A program made the position numbers and the translations under genes. From Domibacillus tundrae (GTDB taxonomy: Bacteria > Bacillota > Bacilli > Bacillales > Domibacillaceae), in NCBI RefSeq assembly GCF_000970675.1, contig NZ_LAJA01000007.1:124001-188000 (forward strand): a stretch of DNA of 64,000 bases, written 5' to 3'. This document shows, piece by piece, positions 17,727 to 26,266 of the stretch. Position 1 is the stretch's first letter, and the number at the start of each line of letters is the position of its first letter. The notes under the pieces were generated by a model. It ran no database searches. It saw only the letters and a list, made by a program, of their open reading frames with translations, and had not been told where the DNA came from.

Positions 17727-18206
17727 ATGAATGGAATGCTTCATGGGCTCAAAGATATTCACATGGTTATTGCCAACAGCCGTAAGCTGGGCGGTGCTGC
17801 GGAAGCTGAGTCTATTACACTTTCATCCGGTGAAACATATGCGAATCCGGTCTTTACGAATGTCGATTTGTCACAGGGAAAATATATTTCATTTAGCTTT
17901 GTTGCGGAAAACGATGAAAACGTTACAGCACACGTTGATCAAATTGGCATAATGAGAGGCCTTCGCCATAAATTGATCTGCCAATTGAACAATGGATCTG
18001 TCCGGGAAATGATGACAGAGGAAACCCTTCGCTACTTAAGGAAGCTATGTGAAGTAAATGAGGGATTTGTCACAAACTCATTTAAAAAAGAAGCACTGAA
18101 ACTCGTGCGCGACGTCAGTGTGGACGAACTTGAAAAACGGCACGTTGATTTGCCATTTACGATAGAATCAAACGTTGTTTCAATGAATGCGAAAAAATTT
18201 GCTTAA
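17727..18206 (+). CDS. Iron-responsive (Fur-box) protein of unknown function
   Basis: 159 residues, not recognised. ATG at 17727 follows AGAGGGAC. No signal peptide, membrane segment or obvious metal motif; one cysteine pair is widely spaced (LICQLNN, KLCEVNE). A mixed alpha/beta cytosolic protein is likely. Its promoter carries an almost perfect Fur box, and it converges on the encapsulin-ferredoxin operon, being separated from it only by terminators. The position suggests a link to iron storage or release, but that is inference from context alone. Confidence 0.8.
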   Translation: MNGMLHGLKDIHMVIANSRKLGGAAEAESITLSSGETYANPVFTNVDLSQGKYISFSFVAENDENVTAHVDQIGIMRGLRHKLICQLNNGSVREMMTEETLRYLRKLCEVNEGFVTNSFKKEALKLVRDVSVDELEKRHVDLPFTIESNVVSMNAKKFA

Positions 18207-18212
18207 TGCACA

Positions 18213-18240
18213 AAAGGCCTTGTTAAAAGGCCTTTTTTTT
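18213..18240 (+). terminator. Terminator of the Fur-box gene
   Basis: AAAAGGCC / GGCCTTTT stem followed by eight T. Confidence 0.8.
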
Positions 18241-18242
18241 AT

Positions 18243-18280
18243 AAAAAAGGAACTGTCCGAAAAAGTGACAGTTCCTTTTT
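18243..18280 (-). terminator. Terminator of the encapsulin operon
   Basis: GGAACTGTC pairs with GACAGTTCC, followed on the minus strand by a T run. Confidence 0.85.
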
Positions 18281-18282
18281 GA

Positions 18283-18651
18283 TTAAACGTTAATTATAGC
18301 CTGACAGGCAAGCCGGCGCGGTGATGAGCCGAGCTTTTTTTGCTCAGCTTCATTTCTAGCCGATAAATAAGATGCTCCTGAAACAATGTCGACTGCACAC
18401 TGGCCGCATGTTCCTTTACGGCATTTGTACTGGATGCTGCACCCTTGTTTAAGTGCAGCATCCAGCAAGATGGTGCCAGATAATGCAGGAACGGAACAGG
18501 ACGTGTTTCCCTGTCTCAGTTCAACGATGGCCTGTTTTGGCATCACTGTTTTTTTTGATTTTTCTTCCACTGAACGAACCGGCGGCTTTTCCGGGATAAA
18601 CCGTGTTTCTTTGCCTGGAATAAGCGAGCCGACCGTCCATTTTTTATTCAT
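18283..18651 (-). CDS. Encapsulin-targeted 2Fe-2S ferredoxin
   Basis: 122 residues. Residues 4-12 read KWTVGSLIPG-like, nearly the same as the cargo peptide at the C terminus of the IMEF protein (FTVGSLISK), so this ferredoxin carries an N-terminal encapsulation tag followed by a Pro/Lys/Glu-rich linker. The [2Fe-2S] domain begins near residue 40 and has the plant-type CRKGTCGQC cluster motif with a further Cys in 'RRLACQAI' near the C terminus. The ATG overlaps the last eight bases of the shell gene (ATGAATAA), so translation is coupled. In related IMEF systems such a ferredoxin is thought to help reduce and release stored iron. Confidence 0.92.
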   Translation of the reverse strand: MNKKWTVGSLIPGKETRFIPEKPPVRSVEEKSKKTVMPKQAIVELRQGNTSCSVPALSGTILLDAALKQGCSIQYKCRKGTCGQCAVDIVSGASYLSARNEAEQKKLGSSPRRLACQAIINV

Positions 18652-19498
18652 CGTCTCTTGGATCGGCAAATGTGCAGATGGCAGATGGGCGCTTAATGCG
18701 GAGTACAGCCGTTTCAAACACACGGAATGGATGATTCATCCCTTCTTCGCCGAGATACGCTGTTTCAAAGTCTTCAGAAATCGCCAAGTCGAGATTGTTT
18801 CGTCCTGTATTCACGAGAATACCTGTTTTTCCTTTTAACACCGGTGACTGGAATACTCCGTCTGTTACGAGCTCGCGAACGTGCTCAATTTCGAGTACAT
18901 TCGTATCGCGGTGAACCCGATGCAGCAGCGCGTATAATTCAGGTGACAGCACGAGCGCATATGGGCCGTTATGATTCATTTCCATCAGCTTTCCACGTGC
19001 TTCGACAACATCTTGAAACGCCGTGCCGGATTCATACCAATTACTGATTAAATGCGTCTGGCGCCCTTTTACATTCATCAGTCCGGGAATATCAAACTGC
19101 TTAGCACCGTGAAAAATCATTTCGTCTTCCAGAAGTGCTACGTCGCGAGCTGCATTTGCGGCTGCTGAGAAATCCATTGGAATATCAAGTGCTTTTGCCT
19201 GCTCAATGTCGCGCCAGTACAGAACAAAATCTTTGTACAGCATTGGAATGGTGTAATTTACACGCTTCGCCGATTCAATTTCCGTATCAAATGACCCTTG
19301 CAGATCCATGTGGGCGGCGCTTTTTTCAGCAAAAATATCGGTATGAATGCTTTGAACACCCCGTCCAAGCGGACCATATAATTCAATAAACCGACGTCCG
19401 GTTAATTGCTTTTTTGCTGCTTCAATAATAATTTGATCCAATTCATCAAAATCACCCGCTGACAGCGGCGCGTCCGGATATAAATGTACTTTGCTCAT
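18644..19498 (-). CDS. Encapsulin shell protein (family 1, HK97 fold)
   Basis: 284 residues. 'DELDQIIIEAAKKQLTGRRF', 'IELYGPLGRGVQSIHTDIF', 'LYWRDIEQAKALDIPMDFS', 'GLMNVKGRQ' and the C-terminal 'AICTFADP' region are family 1 encapsulin (linocin M18-like) blocks. It self-assembles into an icosahedral protein compartment; relatives paired with an IMEF cargo form large T=4 (240-subunit) shells, as in Quasibacillus thermotolerans. GGAGGAATC precedes the ATG. Middle gene of the operon, 12 bases after the cargo gene and overlapping the ferredoxin gene. Confidence 0.96.
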   Translation of the reverse strand: MSKVHLYPDAPLSAGDFDELDQIIIEAAKKQLTGRRFIELYGPLGRGVQSIHTDIFAEKSAAHMDLQGSFDTEIESAKRVNYTIPMLYKDFVLYWRDIEQAKALDIPMDFSAAANAARDVALLEDEMIFHGAKQFDIPGLMNVKGRQTHLISNWYESGTAFQDVVEARGKLMEMNHNGPYALVLSPELYALLHRVHRDTNVLEIEHVRELVTDGVFQSPVLKGKTGILVNTGRNNLDLAISEDFETAYLGEEGMNHPFRVFETAVLRIKRPSAICTFADPRDDE

Positions 19499-19510
19499 TG
19501 ATGATTCCTC

Positions 19511-20080
19511 CTACTTTGAAATAAGTGATCCTACAGTAAACGACCGCTTTTGTCCTGCTGGCTTTGCCGGCTGTGCTGGTGTTGCTGCATGATGATCTAA
19601 ATGGTCGCCATGCGCATCATGATGCGCATGCGGGTCCGAATAGCCCGTCTCGAACCGTTCGTTTATACCAGCAAGTTTCTCTTTTACAAACTGATAGCTT
19701 GTATGGCTCGCCCCGCGCATCTCAGACAATTTCGCCTGACGTTCGGCGTCTTTAAATTGAAACAGCGCAAGATCCAAATGTTCAACAAAATTATGCAGAC
19801 CGAACTTTTCTAAATTCAACTCCTGCAACAAGCGGTTGAATGTATTATTGGATGGCGAAAAATCGCCGCCTTTTCCAGCCTGAAATGTTTCGATTAACGG
19901 AATTAATTCCGCGAGCCGGGACAGCCGTTGTTCTTCTTCCTCATAAATATGGTGATAATACAGCCGCTCATGATCATCTTCCGCATTGTTGATGACAGGA
20001 TCAAGTATGGACATAAAGCTTTCAATATCTTTTTTCGTGCCGGTAAAGATATTGTAAAATTCACTTAATTCTTCTTTCAC
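19511..20080 (-). CDS. Encapsulated iron-mineralizing cargo protein (IMEF)
   Basis: 189 residues. The first ~140 form a ferritin-like helical bundle rich in Glu/His (EDDHERLYYHHIYEEEEQRL). A His/Asp-rich linker follows (HAHHDAHGDHLDHH), then a Pro/Ala spacer and the terminal encapsulation peptide FTVGSLISK. This layout is that of the Iron-Mineralizing Encapsulin-associated Firmicute cargo, a ferroxidase that fills the shell with iron mineral. The first possible GTG (20089) overlaps AGGAGG, so the GTG at 20078-20080, eight bases after AGGAGG, is preferred. First gene of the operon. Confidence 0.94.
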   Translation of the reverse strand: MKEELSEFYNIFTGTKKDIESFMSILDPVINNAEDDHERLYYHHIYEEEEQRLSRLAELIPLIETFQAGKGGDFSPSNNTFNRLLQELNLEKFGLHNFVEHLDLALFQFKDAERQAKLSEMRGASHTSYQFVKEKLAGINERFETGYSDPHAHHDAHGDHLDHHAATPAQPAKPAGQKRSFTVGSLISK

Positions 20081-20109
20081 GAGACGCACCTCCTAGTTTA
20101 ACTTCTTTT

Positions 20110-20138
20110 ATTATAATCGTTGCATTCCATCGGGGCAA
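20110..20138 (-). promoter_or_regulatory. Promoter of the encapsulin operon
   Basis: Minus strand TTGCCC (20133-20138), 17-base spacer, perfect TATAAT (20110-20115). No Fur box is seen here, in contrast with the convergent gene at 17727. Confidence 0.65.
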
Positions 20139-20148
20139 AGAATACACG

Positions 20149-20180
20149 AAAACACGACACCAATTTTGGCGCCGTGTTTT
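20149..20180 (-). terminator. pncB terminator
   Basis: Outer stem AAAACACG/CGTGTTTT with a G/C-rich inner stem, just downstream of the pncB stop on the minus strand. Confidence 0.7.
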
Positions 20181-20184
20181 CTCC

Positions 20185-21642
20185 CTATGCCTGCCCTTGC
20201 GGCTGTGCTTTAGCGGATTCTATATTTTTCATTTTATTGTCCCAGCAGGCTTGGCTTAAATCAACTGGATACTCTTCTGGATTGAGCGCCCGCTTATATT
20301 CATTCCACAGCAGTGACAAGTTGTCGCTTGTCCGCTCTCGGATTGATTCAATGTCCGGTAATTTATATAAGCGCACTCCATTAAGGAAAATCAGTTCGTG
20401 CAGCTCACGTGCTTCAAAATCGGTCACGAACTTGCTGACAAACGTATGAACTGGATGAAACATCTTCAGCCGCTTCGCATGCTGCAGGTCTTCATGTTCC
20501 ATCGCGATATAATCACCTTCTGCTTTTCCGTTCAGCCTATTAACAATGCGGTAGACACGCTTCAATCCTGGAGTTGTTACTTTTTCCGGATTGCCAGACA
20601 GCTTAATCGTATCTGTCATCTCACCATCGTCGTCTTCAATCGACACAAGTTTATACACCGCTCCGAGCGCCGCCTGATCATAAGCTGTAATGACTTTCGT
20701 CCCGATGCCCCATACGTCAATCTTTGCGTTTTGTGCTTTTAAGTTCATAATTGTATATTCATCTAAATCATTAGACGCAACAATATGTGCCTCTGGAAAG
20801 CCCGCTTCATCGAGCATTTTTCGCGCTTCCTTTGACAAATACGCCATATCCCCGCTGTCGAGCCGGATGCCGATAAAGTTAATTTGCTCCCCAAGCTCTT
20901 TCGCTACCCGAATAGCAGCCGGCATACCGGATTTGAGCGTATCATACGTATCTACTAAAAAAACACAGTCCCGGTGGCGCTCTGCATATTTATGAAAAGC
21001 TGTATATTCATCTTTATATGTTTGTACGAGTGCGTGCGCATGTGTTCCGGAAACTGGAATGCCAAACAGCTTGCCTGCCCGGACGTTGCTCGTCGCATTA
21101 AATCCGCCGATGTAGGCGGCACGTGTTCCCCAGACGGCCGCATCCATTTCGTGAGCGCGGCGTGAACCAAATTCCATTGCTGTTTCCCCGCCAAGCACCT
21201 GTTTAATGCGTGACGCTTTTGTCGCAATTAATGTTTGATAGTTCACAATGTTAAGCAGTGCCGTTTCAACAATTTGCGCTTCCGCAAGGGATGCTTCGAT
21301 TCGCAAAATCGGCTCATTCGCAAACACAAGCTCGCCTTCCTGCATGCTTTTTAATGTGCCGGTAAATGTCAGATCTTTTAAATAAGCTAAAAAATCTTCT
21401 TTGTATCCAATGTCTCGCAAATAGTCGATATCGCTTTGCGAGAAACGAAAATTTTCCAGGTAATCAATAATTTTTTCAAGGCCGGCAAAAATACCGTACC
21501 CATTCCCAAATGGAAGTTTGCGAAAATATAATTCAAACACGGCTTTTTTTGTATGGATGCCATCATGCCAATACGTTTCGGCCATATTAATCTGATAAAG
21601 GTCGGTGTGCAAGGCAAGGCTGTCGTCTTCGTATCGTGACAT
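20185..21642 (-). CDS. pncB: Nicotinate phosphoribosyltransferase
   Basis: 485 residues; makes nicotinate mononucleotide from nicotinate in NAD salvage. 'HTDLYQINMAETYWHDG', 'EFGSRRAHEMDAAVWGTRAAYIGGFNATSN' and 'IRLDSGDMAYLSKEARKML' are the long (clade with ~490 residues) NAPRTase motifs. Transcribed away from its neighbours as a single gene. Confidence 0.94.
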   Translation of the reverse strand: MSRYEDDSLALHTDLYQINMAETYWHDGIHTKKAVFELYFRKLPFGNGYGIFAGLEKIIDYLENFRFSQSDIDYLRDIGYKEDFLAYLKDLTFTGTLKSMQEGELVFANEPILRIEASLAEAQIVETALLNIVNYQTLIATKASRIKQVLGGETAMEFGSRRAHEMDAAVWGTRAAYIGGFNATSNVRAGKLFGIPVSGTHAHALVQTYKDEYTAFHKYAERHRDCVFLVDTYDTLKSGMPAAIRVAKELGEQINFIGIRLDSGDMAYLSKEARKMLDEAGFPEAHIVASNDLDEYTIMNLKAQNAKIDVWGIGTKVITAYDQAALGAVYKLVSIEDDDGEMTDTIKLSGNPEKVTTPGLKRVYRIVNRLNGKAEGDYIAMEHEDLQHAKRLKMFHPVHTFVSKFVTDFEARELHELIFLNGVRLYKLPDIESIRERTSDNLSLLWNEYKRALNPEEYPVDLSQACWDNKMKNIESAKAQPQGQA

Positions 21643-21747
21643 TGTTTTTTACTCCCTTTGCTTTTCCATCGTGCTTCATTCCTATCATCCTACACCTTTT
21701 TGATCGTTCCGGCAACACACTCGTGACAAATTCCACCTTAACCAAAT

Positions 21748-21777
21748 AAAAAAAGCGGCCATTACGGCCGCTTTTTT
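21748..21777 (-). terminator. Terminator of the CNNM/CBS gene
   Basis: AGCGGCC-ATTAC-GGCCGCT with A/T flanks. Confidence 0.85.
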
Positions 21778-23060
21778 GCTTCAATATATAAAATGTGATG
21801 GTCTTCCATTTCAGTAATCGTAAACACCCAATCGTCTCTCTCAAGTATGTCATGAAGAGCGGTATCAATTTTCTCTGTTAAAAACCAGCCGCCTAAAGTG
21901 TCAACATCTTCATCATTCAAATCCGTTCCGAGGAGAACATTCACTTCGCCAATCAGTACCTTCGCGCTGAAAATGTAGTGGCCATCTTTTACTTTCCGAA
22001 CTTCCGCAATTTCATCCGTATCGTATTCATCCCGGATTTCCCCTACAATTTCTTCCAAAATATCTTCGACAGTGACGAGACCGGACGTGCCCCCATACTC
22101 ATCAATTAATACGGCCATATGCGTCCGCTCTTTTTGCATTTTAACAAGCAGGTTATGAATAAGCATGTTTTCAAATACCCGGATAACCGGTTTTACAAAT
22201 TGACGCAGCGGTTCTACTTTCGACAACGGCTTTCCTTTTACCGCGACACTTAAGATTTCTTTAAAGTTGACCATGCCGATGACGTTATCTTTATCGCCGT
22301 CAATGACCGGATAGCGTGTATATTTTTCTTCTTTAATGACAGCTAATACGTCTTCGAGCGTATCGTCAATGGATAAGCTGACCATTTCTGTCCGCGGCAC
22401 CATTATTTCTTTGGCCAGCCGCTCATCAAATTCAAAAATGTTATTTACATACTTTAGTTCGTTTTGATTAATTTCACCGCTTTTGTAGCTTTCTGAAAGC
22501 AGCAGCCGCCACTCTTCCTCCGTATGGACATCATCATTTTCAGAAGCCATCTTCAGTCCGAATAAGCCGGTAATAAACCGAGCGGATCCATTTAATATCC
22601 AGATAAACGGATACATAATCCGGTAAAACCAAATAAGAGGAACAGCCAAAGCAAGCGTAACCTCCTCCGCTTTTTGAATCGCCACCGTTTTGGGTGCCAG
22701 TTCTCCTACAACGACGTGAAGAAACGTCACGATGGAAAACGCGATCACAAACGACAGGATTGACGCAACAGAAGAAGCAAGTTCAAAATGCTCAAATAGT
22801 GGATGCAGCAGCTTTTCAACGGTCGGCTCCCCGATCCAGCCAAGCCCAAGTGCCGTAATCGTAATACCAAGCTGGCAGGCGGATAAATATGCATCTAAGT
22901 GTGTGGTAACGCGTTCGACCGCTAAAGCACCTGGTTTTCCTTCCGCCACAAGCTGATCGACACGCGATGATCTCATTTTAACAATGGCAAATTCCGCCGC
23001 TACAAAAAAAGCGGTTAAGGCGATTAATAGCGCAATGCCGAGTAAATTCACAATCTCCAA
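21762..23060 (-). CDS. CNNM/DUF21-CBS-CorC_HlyC membrane protein ('hemolysin' family)
   Basis: 432 residues from a TTG at 23058-23060, giving [20 protein letters not shown] as in relatives. DUF21 membrane domain (about 1-190), two CBS domains (about 210-330) and a C-terminal FAD-linked CorC_HlyC domain. The bacterial family is implicated in magnesium or other divalent cation efflux; the hemolysin name is historical. The strong AGGAGG (23089-23094) is 28 bases upstream, separated from the start by a perfect 7-bp hairpin (23067-23084). In-frame TTG at 23064-23066 and GTG at 23088-23090 are alternatives. Confidence 0.85.
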   Translation of the reverse strand: MEIVNLLGIALLIALTAFFVAAEFAIVKMRSSRVDQLVAEGKPGALAVERVTTHLDAYLSACQLGITITALGLGWIGEPTVEKLLHPLFEHFELASSVASILSFVIAFSIVTFLHVVVGELAPKTVAIQKAEEVTLALAVPLIWFYRIMYPFIWILNGSARFITGLFGLKMASENDDVHTEEEWRLLLSESYKSGEINQNELKYVNNIFEFDERLAKEIMVPRTEMVSLSIDDTLEDVLAVIKEEKYTRYPVIDGDKDNVIGMVNFKEILSVAVKGKPLSKVEPLRQFVKPVIRVFENMLIHNLLVKMQKERTHMAVLIDEYGGTSGLVTVEDILEEIVGEIRDEYDTDEIAEVRKVKDGHYIFSAKVLIGEVNVLLGTDLNDEDVDTLGGWFLTEKIDTALHDILERDDWVFTITEMEDHHILYIEAKKRP

Positions 23061-23066
23061 TGACAA

Positions 23067-23094
23067 GCTCCGATGAGTCGGAGCATCCACCTCC
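23067..23094 (-). promoter_or_regulatory. Hairpin between Shine-Dalgarno and start codon of the CNNM/CBS gene
   Basis: GCTCCGA-CTCA-TCGGAGC lies between AGGAGG and the TTG. Folding would bring AGGAGG to normal spacing; alternatively the 3' arm supplies its own GGAG seven bases before the TTG and is masked when folded. Confidence 0.5.
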
Positions 23095-23156
23095 TGTTTT
23101 CAAAAATCACAGTTATTTTTCTTATCATATCACGTTCGGCCTTTCTTTAACACAAA

Positions 23157-23184
23157 ATCCGGCTTGGCTTTTGCCAAACCGGAT
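23157..23184 (-). terminator. Terminator of the PdaC-like gene
   Basis: ATCCGG-xTTGGC-TTTT-GCCAA-CCGGAT stem, followed on the minus strand by TTTTG. Confidence 0.75.
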
Positions 23185-23189
23185 GCGCG

Positions 23190-24434
23190 TTACATCTCAC
23201 TGATGGTTACAAATTCATAGCCTTGTTTTTTCAGGGATGAAATCATTTCATCGAGGGCTTCAGCCGTCGTTTGATGAATGTCATGCATTAAAACAATCGA
23301 ACCGTCTTTCGTTTCGTTTTTCACGATCGAACAGATAACTTTCGGGTCATGCGATTTCCAATCCATGGTGTCAATTGTCCAAAGCACTGGTTTCGCGCCA
23401 ATAATCTCATTTACATTTTCATTGGTTGCCCCGTACGGTGGGCGGACAGCGAGCGGTGACACTCCAGCAGCAGCTTCTACTGCGGCAGAGGTACGGTCGA
23501 TTTCGCTTTTCACATCAGCAGCTTCAAGCTTCGTAAAATCATGATGGCTCCAGGAATGATTGCCGACCTCATGCCCTTCCTGTACGATTTTGTTCACAAG
23601 CTCTGGATAATGTTCAACCCGGCTTCCAAGCATAAAAAAAGTCGCTTTCGCATGATGTTTTTTTAGTGTAGCCAAAATAGCTTCCGTGCTCGTCGGATTT
23701 GGGCCATCATCAAATGTAAGGGCGACTTTTTTCACTTCTTCATCACCTGCTGTTTTTTCTTCGGCTTCTTCAAAAGAAAAACGCTCCCGCCATTCCTTTT
23801 TTAAAAAAGGGGCAATCTTTTGAACGGGCAGGCTTCCTTCCCGCTTGTCGTGTTCATTTAAAAAAACAACATTATTTTTTTGAATAAATAAATTTGAACT
23901 TTTTAAATCGAGCGGCGTGTGCAGTGCACTTGAGGCTTTGTCCGGGTCAATAAACAAGTCAGATGGCCTGGCAAGTGTACCGTCTGCTGTATCGATAATA
24001 AATGTCTCAGCGGAAGAGCGGCTTTTTTCTTCAGTGACATACGTTTTTTCATCAAATAAAACGGAGTAAATTCCGCTGCCGGCTGGAATAAGCTCAAAAG
24101 TAAGTGACAAAGAAGCCGGTTGCTTTTTTAATTTTTTCTCATCTACTTTTTTTATTTCTTTTAAAAAATCGGCTTCTTTTCTCTTTACATATTTTTCAAA
24201 TGCATCATTTAATGAGGCGTTTTTAAAAACAGGATATTGAAAGGCAAGTTGATATTGTTTTTCTTTAGCTTCTTTTGTTTTAATGTAAATATTTTCATAG
24301 GGCAATTTTGTCACATTTGTTGCCCAGGCTGTTTTATTATGATGTGTTGCTGTTACAATCATGTTGACCAGCACCATGGCAAGCAGTAAAAACAGGCTCG
24401 CAAGCAAGGCGGCTATGGCAGTTTTCTTCTTCAT
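23190..24434 (-). CDS. PdaC-like membrane-anchored polysaccharide deacetylase
   Basis: 414 residues: an N-terminal membrane anchor (about 6-28), a DUF4163/DUF3298-type region (about 40-215) and a NodB deacetylase domain (about 235-410). Catalytic motifs are TFDDGPNP, HSWSHHDF (metal histidines), RPPYG, DTMDW and LMHDI, all intact, so the enzyme should be active on N-acetyl groups of cell-wall glycans. The domain order matches B. subtilis PdaC, which deacetylates peptidoglycan MurNAc and gives lysozyme resistance. Single gene. Confidence 0.9.
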   Translation of the reverse strand: MKKKTAIAALLASLFLLLAMVLVNMIVTATHHNKTAWATNVTKLPYENIYIKTKEAKEKQYQLAFQYPVFKNASLNDAFEKYVKRKEADFLKEIKKVDEKKLKKQPASLSLTFELIPAGSGIYSVLFDEKTYVTEEKSRSSAETFIIDTADGTLARPSDLFIDPDKASSALHTPLDLKSSNLFIQKNNVVFLNEHDKREGSLPVQKIAPFLKKEWRERFSFEEAEEKTAGDEEVKKVALTFDDGPNPTSTEAILATLKKHHAKATFFMLGSRVEHYPELVNKIVQEGHEVGNHSWSHHDFTKLEAADVKSEIDRTSAAVEAAAGVSPLAVRPPYGATNENVNEIIGAKPVLWTIDTMDWKSHDPKVICSIVKNETKDGSIVLMHDIHQTTAEALDEMISSLKKQGYEFVTISEM

Positions 24435-24531
24435 ACGTATCCCCTACAATAATGCATTTTTTTGGATTTACCTTCCATTTATTATTGTAAACAAACAGAT
24501 ACTATAATACAATGCTTTTATGAAAAATTTG

Positions 24532-25335
24532 TTACTTTTTTGTCATGCTTTTCCTTAATTGTTGAAGAGCGTCTTTTTTTGTCAACGGAGCGGTCTCGGT
24601 CAGCTGTCCAATTTCATAAGCCCACGGGTACTCGATTATTGACCGAAGAGTATCTTTTTCAAAAAAATGTGTTGAATCCCCATAAAATAAAAGCTGTCCT
24701 TCATTCAAAATCAGCCATTCATCCGCCCATTCATACGCAAAGTCTATGTTATGTGTAGCACAGATCACGGTTTTGTTTTCCCTATGAAACTGGTCAATAA
24801 GAGCAGTCAGTCTGCTTGTATTAACCGGATCAAGCCCCGCCTCTGGTTCATCCATCACAATGATGTCTGGATTCATTGCGGCCACCCCTGCAATCGCCGC
24901 TCTTTTCTTTTCTCCAGCACTTAATGAATGAGGCGGCTTATGCCGAAGATGAGCAACGCCGCACGCGTTCATTGCCATATGTGCTTTTCTCTTTGCTTCT
25001 TCCGTTGTTTGCCCTTGCTGAAGCAGCCCATACATCACGTCTTCTTCAACGGTAGGAGCAAACAATTGCATATCTGGATTCTGCAGAACAAATCCAAACC
25101 TTGTACGCCAGTATTGAAGACACTTTTTCTTATATTGCAGTTCTTCGTTATTTAGGGATATCGAGCCTTCTGCGGGTACCATCAATCCGGATAAAATTTG
25201 AAAAAGCGTGGACTTTCCTGACCCGCTTTCTCCAAGAACCGCAACATTTACGCCTGGCTTAATAGAAAAAGATATATTTTTTAATGCCACTGTTCCATCT
25301 GAATACAACGCAGATATATTTTGAAATTGGATCAT
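24532..25335 (-). CDS. cbiO: Cobalt ECF transporter ATPase CbiO
   Basis: 267 residues. Walker A GESGSGKST, Q-loop 'FVLQNPDMQLF', signature HSLSAGEKKRAAIA and Walker B DIIVMDEPEAGLD. The ATG at 25333-25335 overlaps the cbiQ stop (ATGA) and has GGAG nine bases upstream. Energises cobalt import with CbiM, CbiN and CbiQ; distal end of the cobalamin operon. Confidence 0.93.
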   Translation of the reverse strand: MIQFQNISALYSDGTVALKNISFSIKPGVNVAVLGESGSGKSTLFQILSGLMVPAEGSISLNNEELQYKKKCLQYWRTRFGFVLQNPDMQLFAPTVEEDVMYGLLQQGQTTEEAKRKAHMAMNACGVAHLRHKPPHSLSAGEKKRAAIAGVAAMNPDIIVMDEPEAGLDPVNTSRLTALIDQFHRENKTVICATHNIDFAYEWADEWLILNEGQLLFYGDSTHFFEKDTLRSIIEYPWAYEIGQLTETAPLTKKDALQQLRKSMTKK

Positions 25336-25994
25336 TTTTTCTTTCTCCAAAACGAACTCCAGTCTGCCACCGCAAAGTAGTCAAGTCCGCCGCGCAGTTC
25401 AGCAGCCTGCTGCCTTGTTTCCATTTCCAGCATAGTTGATGTAAATGTGTGGACTGCTGTCTGCGCCGCCATTTGAATACCCGGACATCCCCCGCGGAGT
25501 AACTGCGCCTGCCAAATAACTGTTTTTCGCTCTGACAGCTGAAAAATAAAGCGATAAACAAGAACGGCAATGTCAATAAACAAGGGGGAAATGCGGCTTT
25601 TTTTCATCAGCCAGGCGGTCTGGCTGAACGGAGTCGTTAAAATAAATGCATACAAGGCACAAGCGCCACCGAAAGCAGCCGAAGCCGTTAAAACAGCATC
25701 GTTTATTGATTTCTCACTGAAAGCAATCTTCAGCCATCCGTCAAATGAAAAAGCAATTGGCACAATCCCCATCGTAATAAACAGGAGCGGCGCAGTGAGC
25801 AATGTCAAATAAAATCGGATGGACGCTTGGGCCACTATCAAATAAAAAAGAGCGGCGCATGCAACAAATAATCCTGCAATAGGCGTCCGCCAGCATCCGA
25901 CAATTAATAAGCAAATAAGGAGCAGCGCTGCTTTTTCCATCGGATGAACGAGTGAAAACCGTGTCTGGCGCGATACAGTGTCAATCTGATTCAT
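25332..25994 (-). CDS. cbiQ: Cobalt ECF transporter transmembrane protein CbiQ
   Basis: 220 residues, several membrane helices, with the coupling-helix type motif 'ETRQQAAELRGGLDYF' near the C terminus that contacts CbiO (A-R-G motif type). Four-base overlaps on both sides show translational coupling with cbiN and cbiO. Confidence 0.9.
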   Translation of the reverse strand: MNQIDTVSRQTRFSLVHPMEKAALLLICLLIVGCWRTPIAGLFVACAALFYLIVAQASIRFYLTLLTAPLLFITMGIVPIAFSFDGWLKIAFSEKSINDAVLTASAAFGGACALYAFILTTPFSQTAWLMKKSRISPLFIDIAVLVYRFIFQLSERKTVIWQAQLLRGGCPGIQMAAQTAVHTFTSTMLEMETRQQAAELRGGLDYFAVADWSSFWRKKK

Positions 25995-26266
25995 GGCTTT
26001 TCCCGCTTTGAACGTGCCCGGATCGTTCCCATTACGTACCCGATAACCCCTGCTCCGATGGCAGCCTGAAGAGAAAAAAGCAAGCTCTCAGTTTCACCGC
26101 CGGGCGGTTCAAAGATTGGATTTGCCCACGGCGTGTAGTCCGCCTTAATCGCTGTGATTTTTTCTTCCGCCAATCTATCCGCACCGCCAAATTCACTGTC
26201 TTCCCACATAAACAGCGGAATCACGGCGATGGCGGCTGCAAACAAAATTAAGGCTATATTCTTCAT
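25991..26266 (-). CDS. cbiN: Cobalt transport protein CbiN
   Basis: 91 residues with an N-terminal and a C-terminal membrane helix and an extracytoplasmic loop containing 'WANPIFEPPGGETESLLFSLQAAIGAG', the conserved CbiN block. It is the small accessory subunit needed with CbiM for cobalt-specific uptake. Confidence 0.92.
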   Translation of the reverse strand: MKNIALILFAAAIAVIPLFMWEDSEFGGADRLAEEKITAIKADYTPWANPIFEPPGGETESLLFSLQAAIGAGVIGYVMGTIRARSKREKP

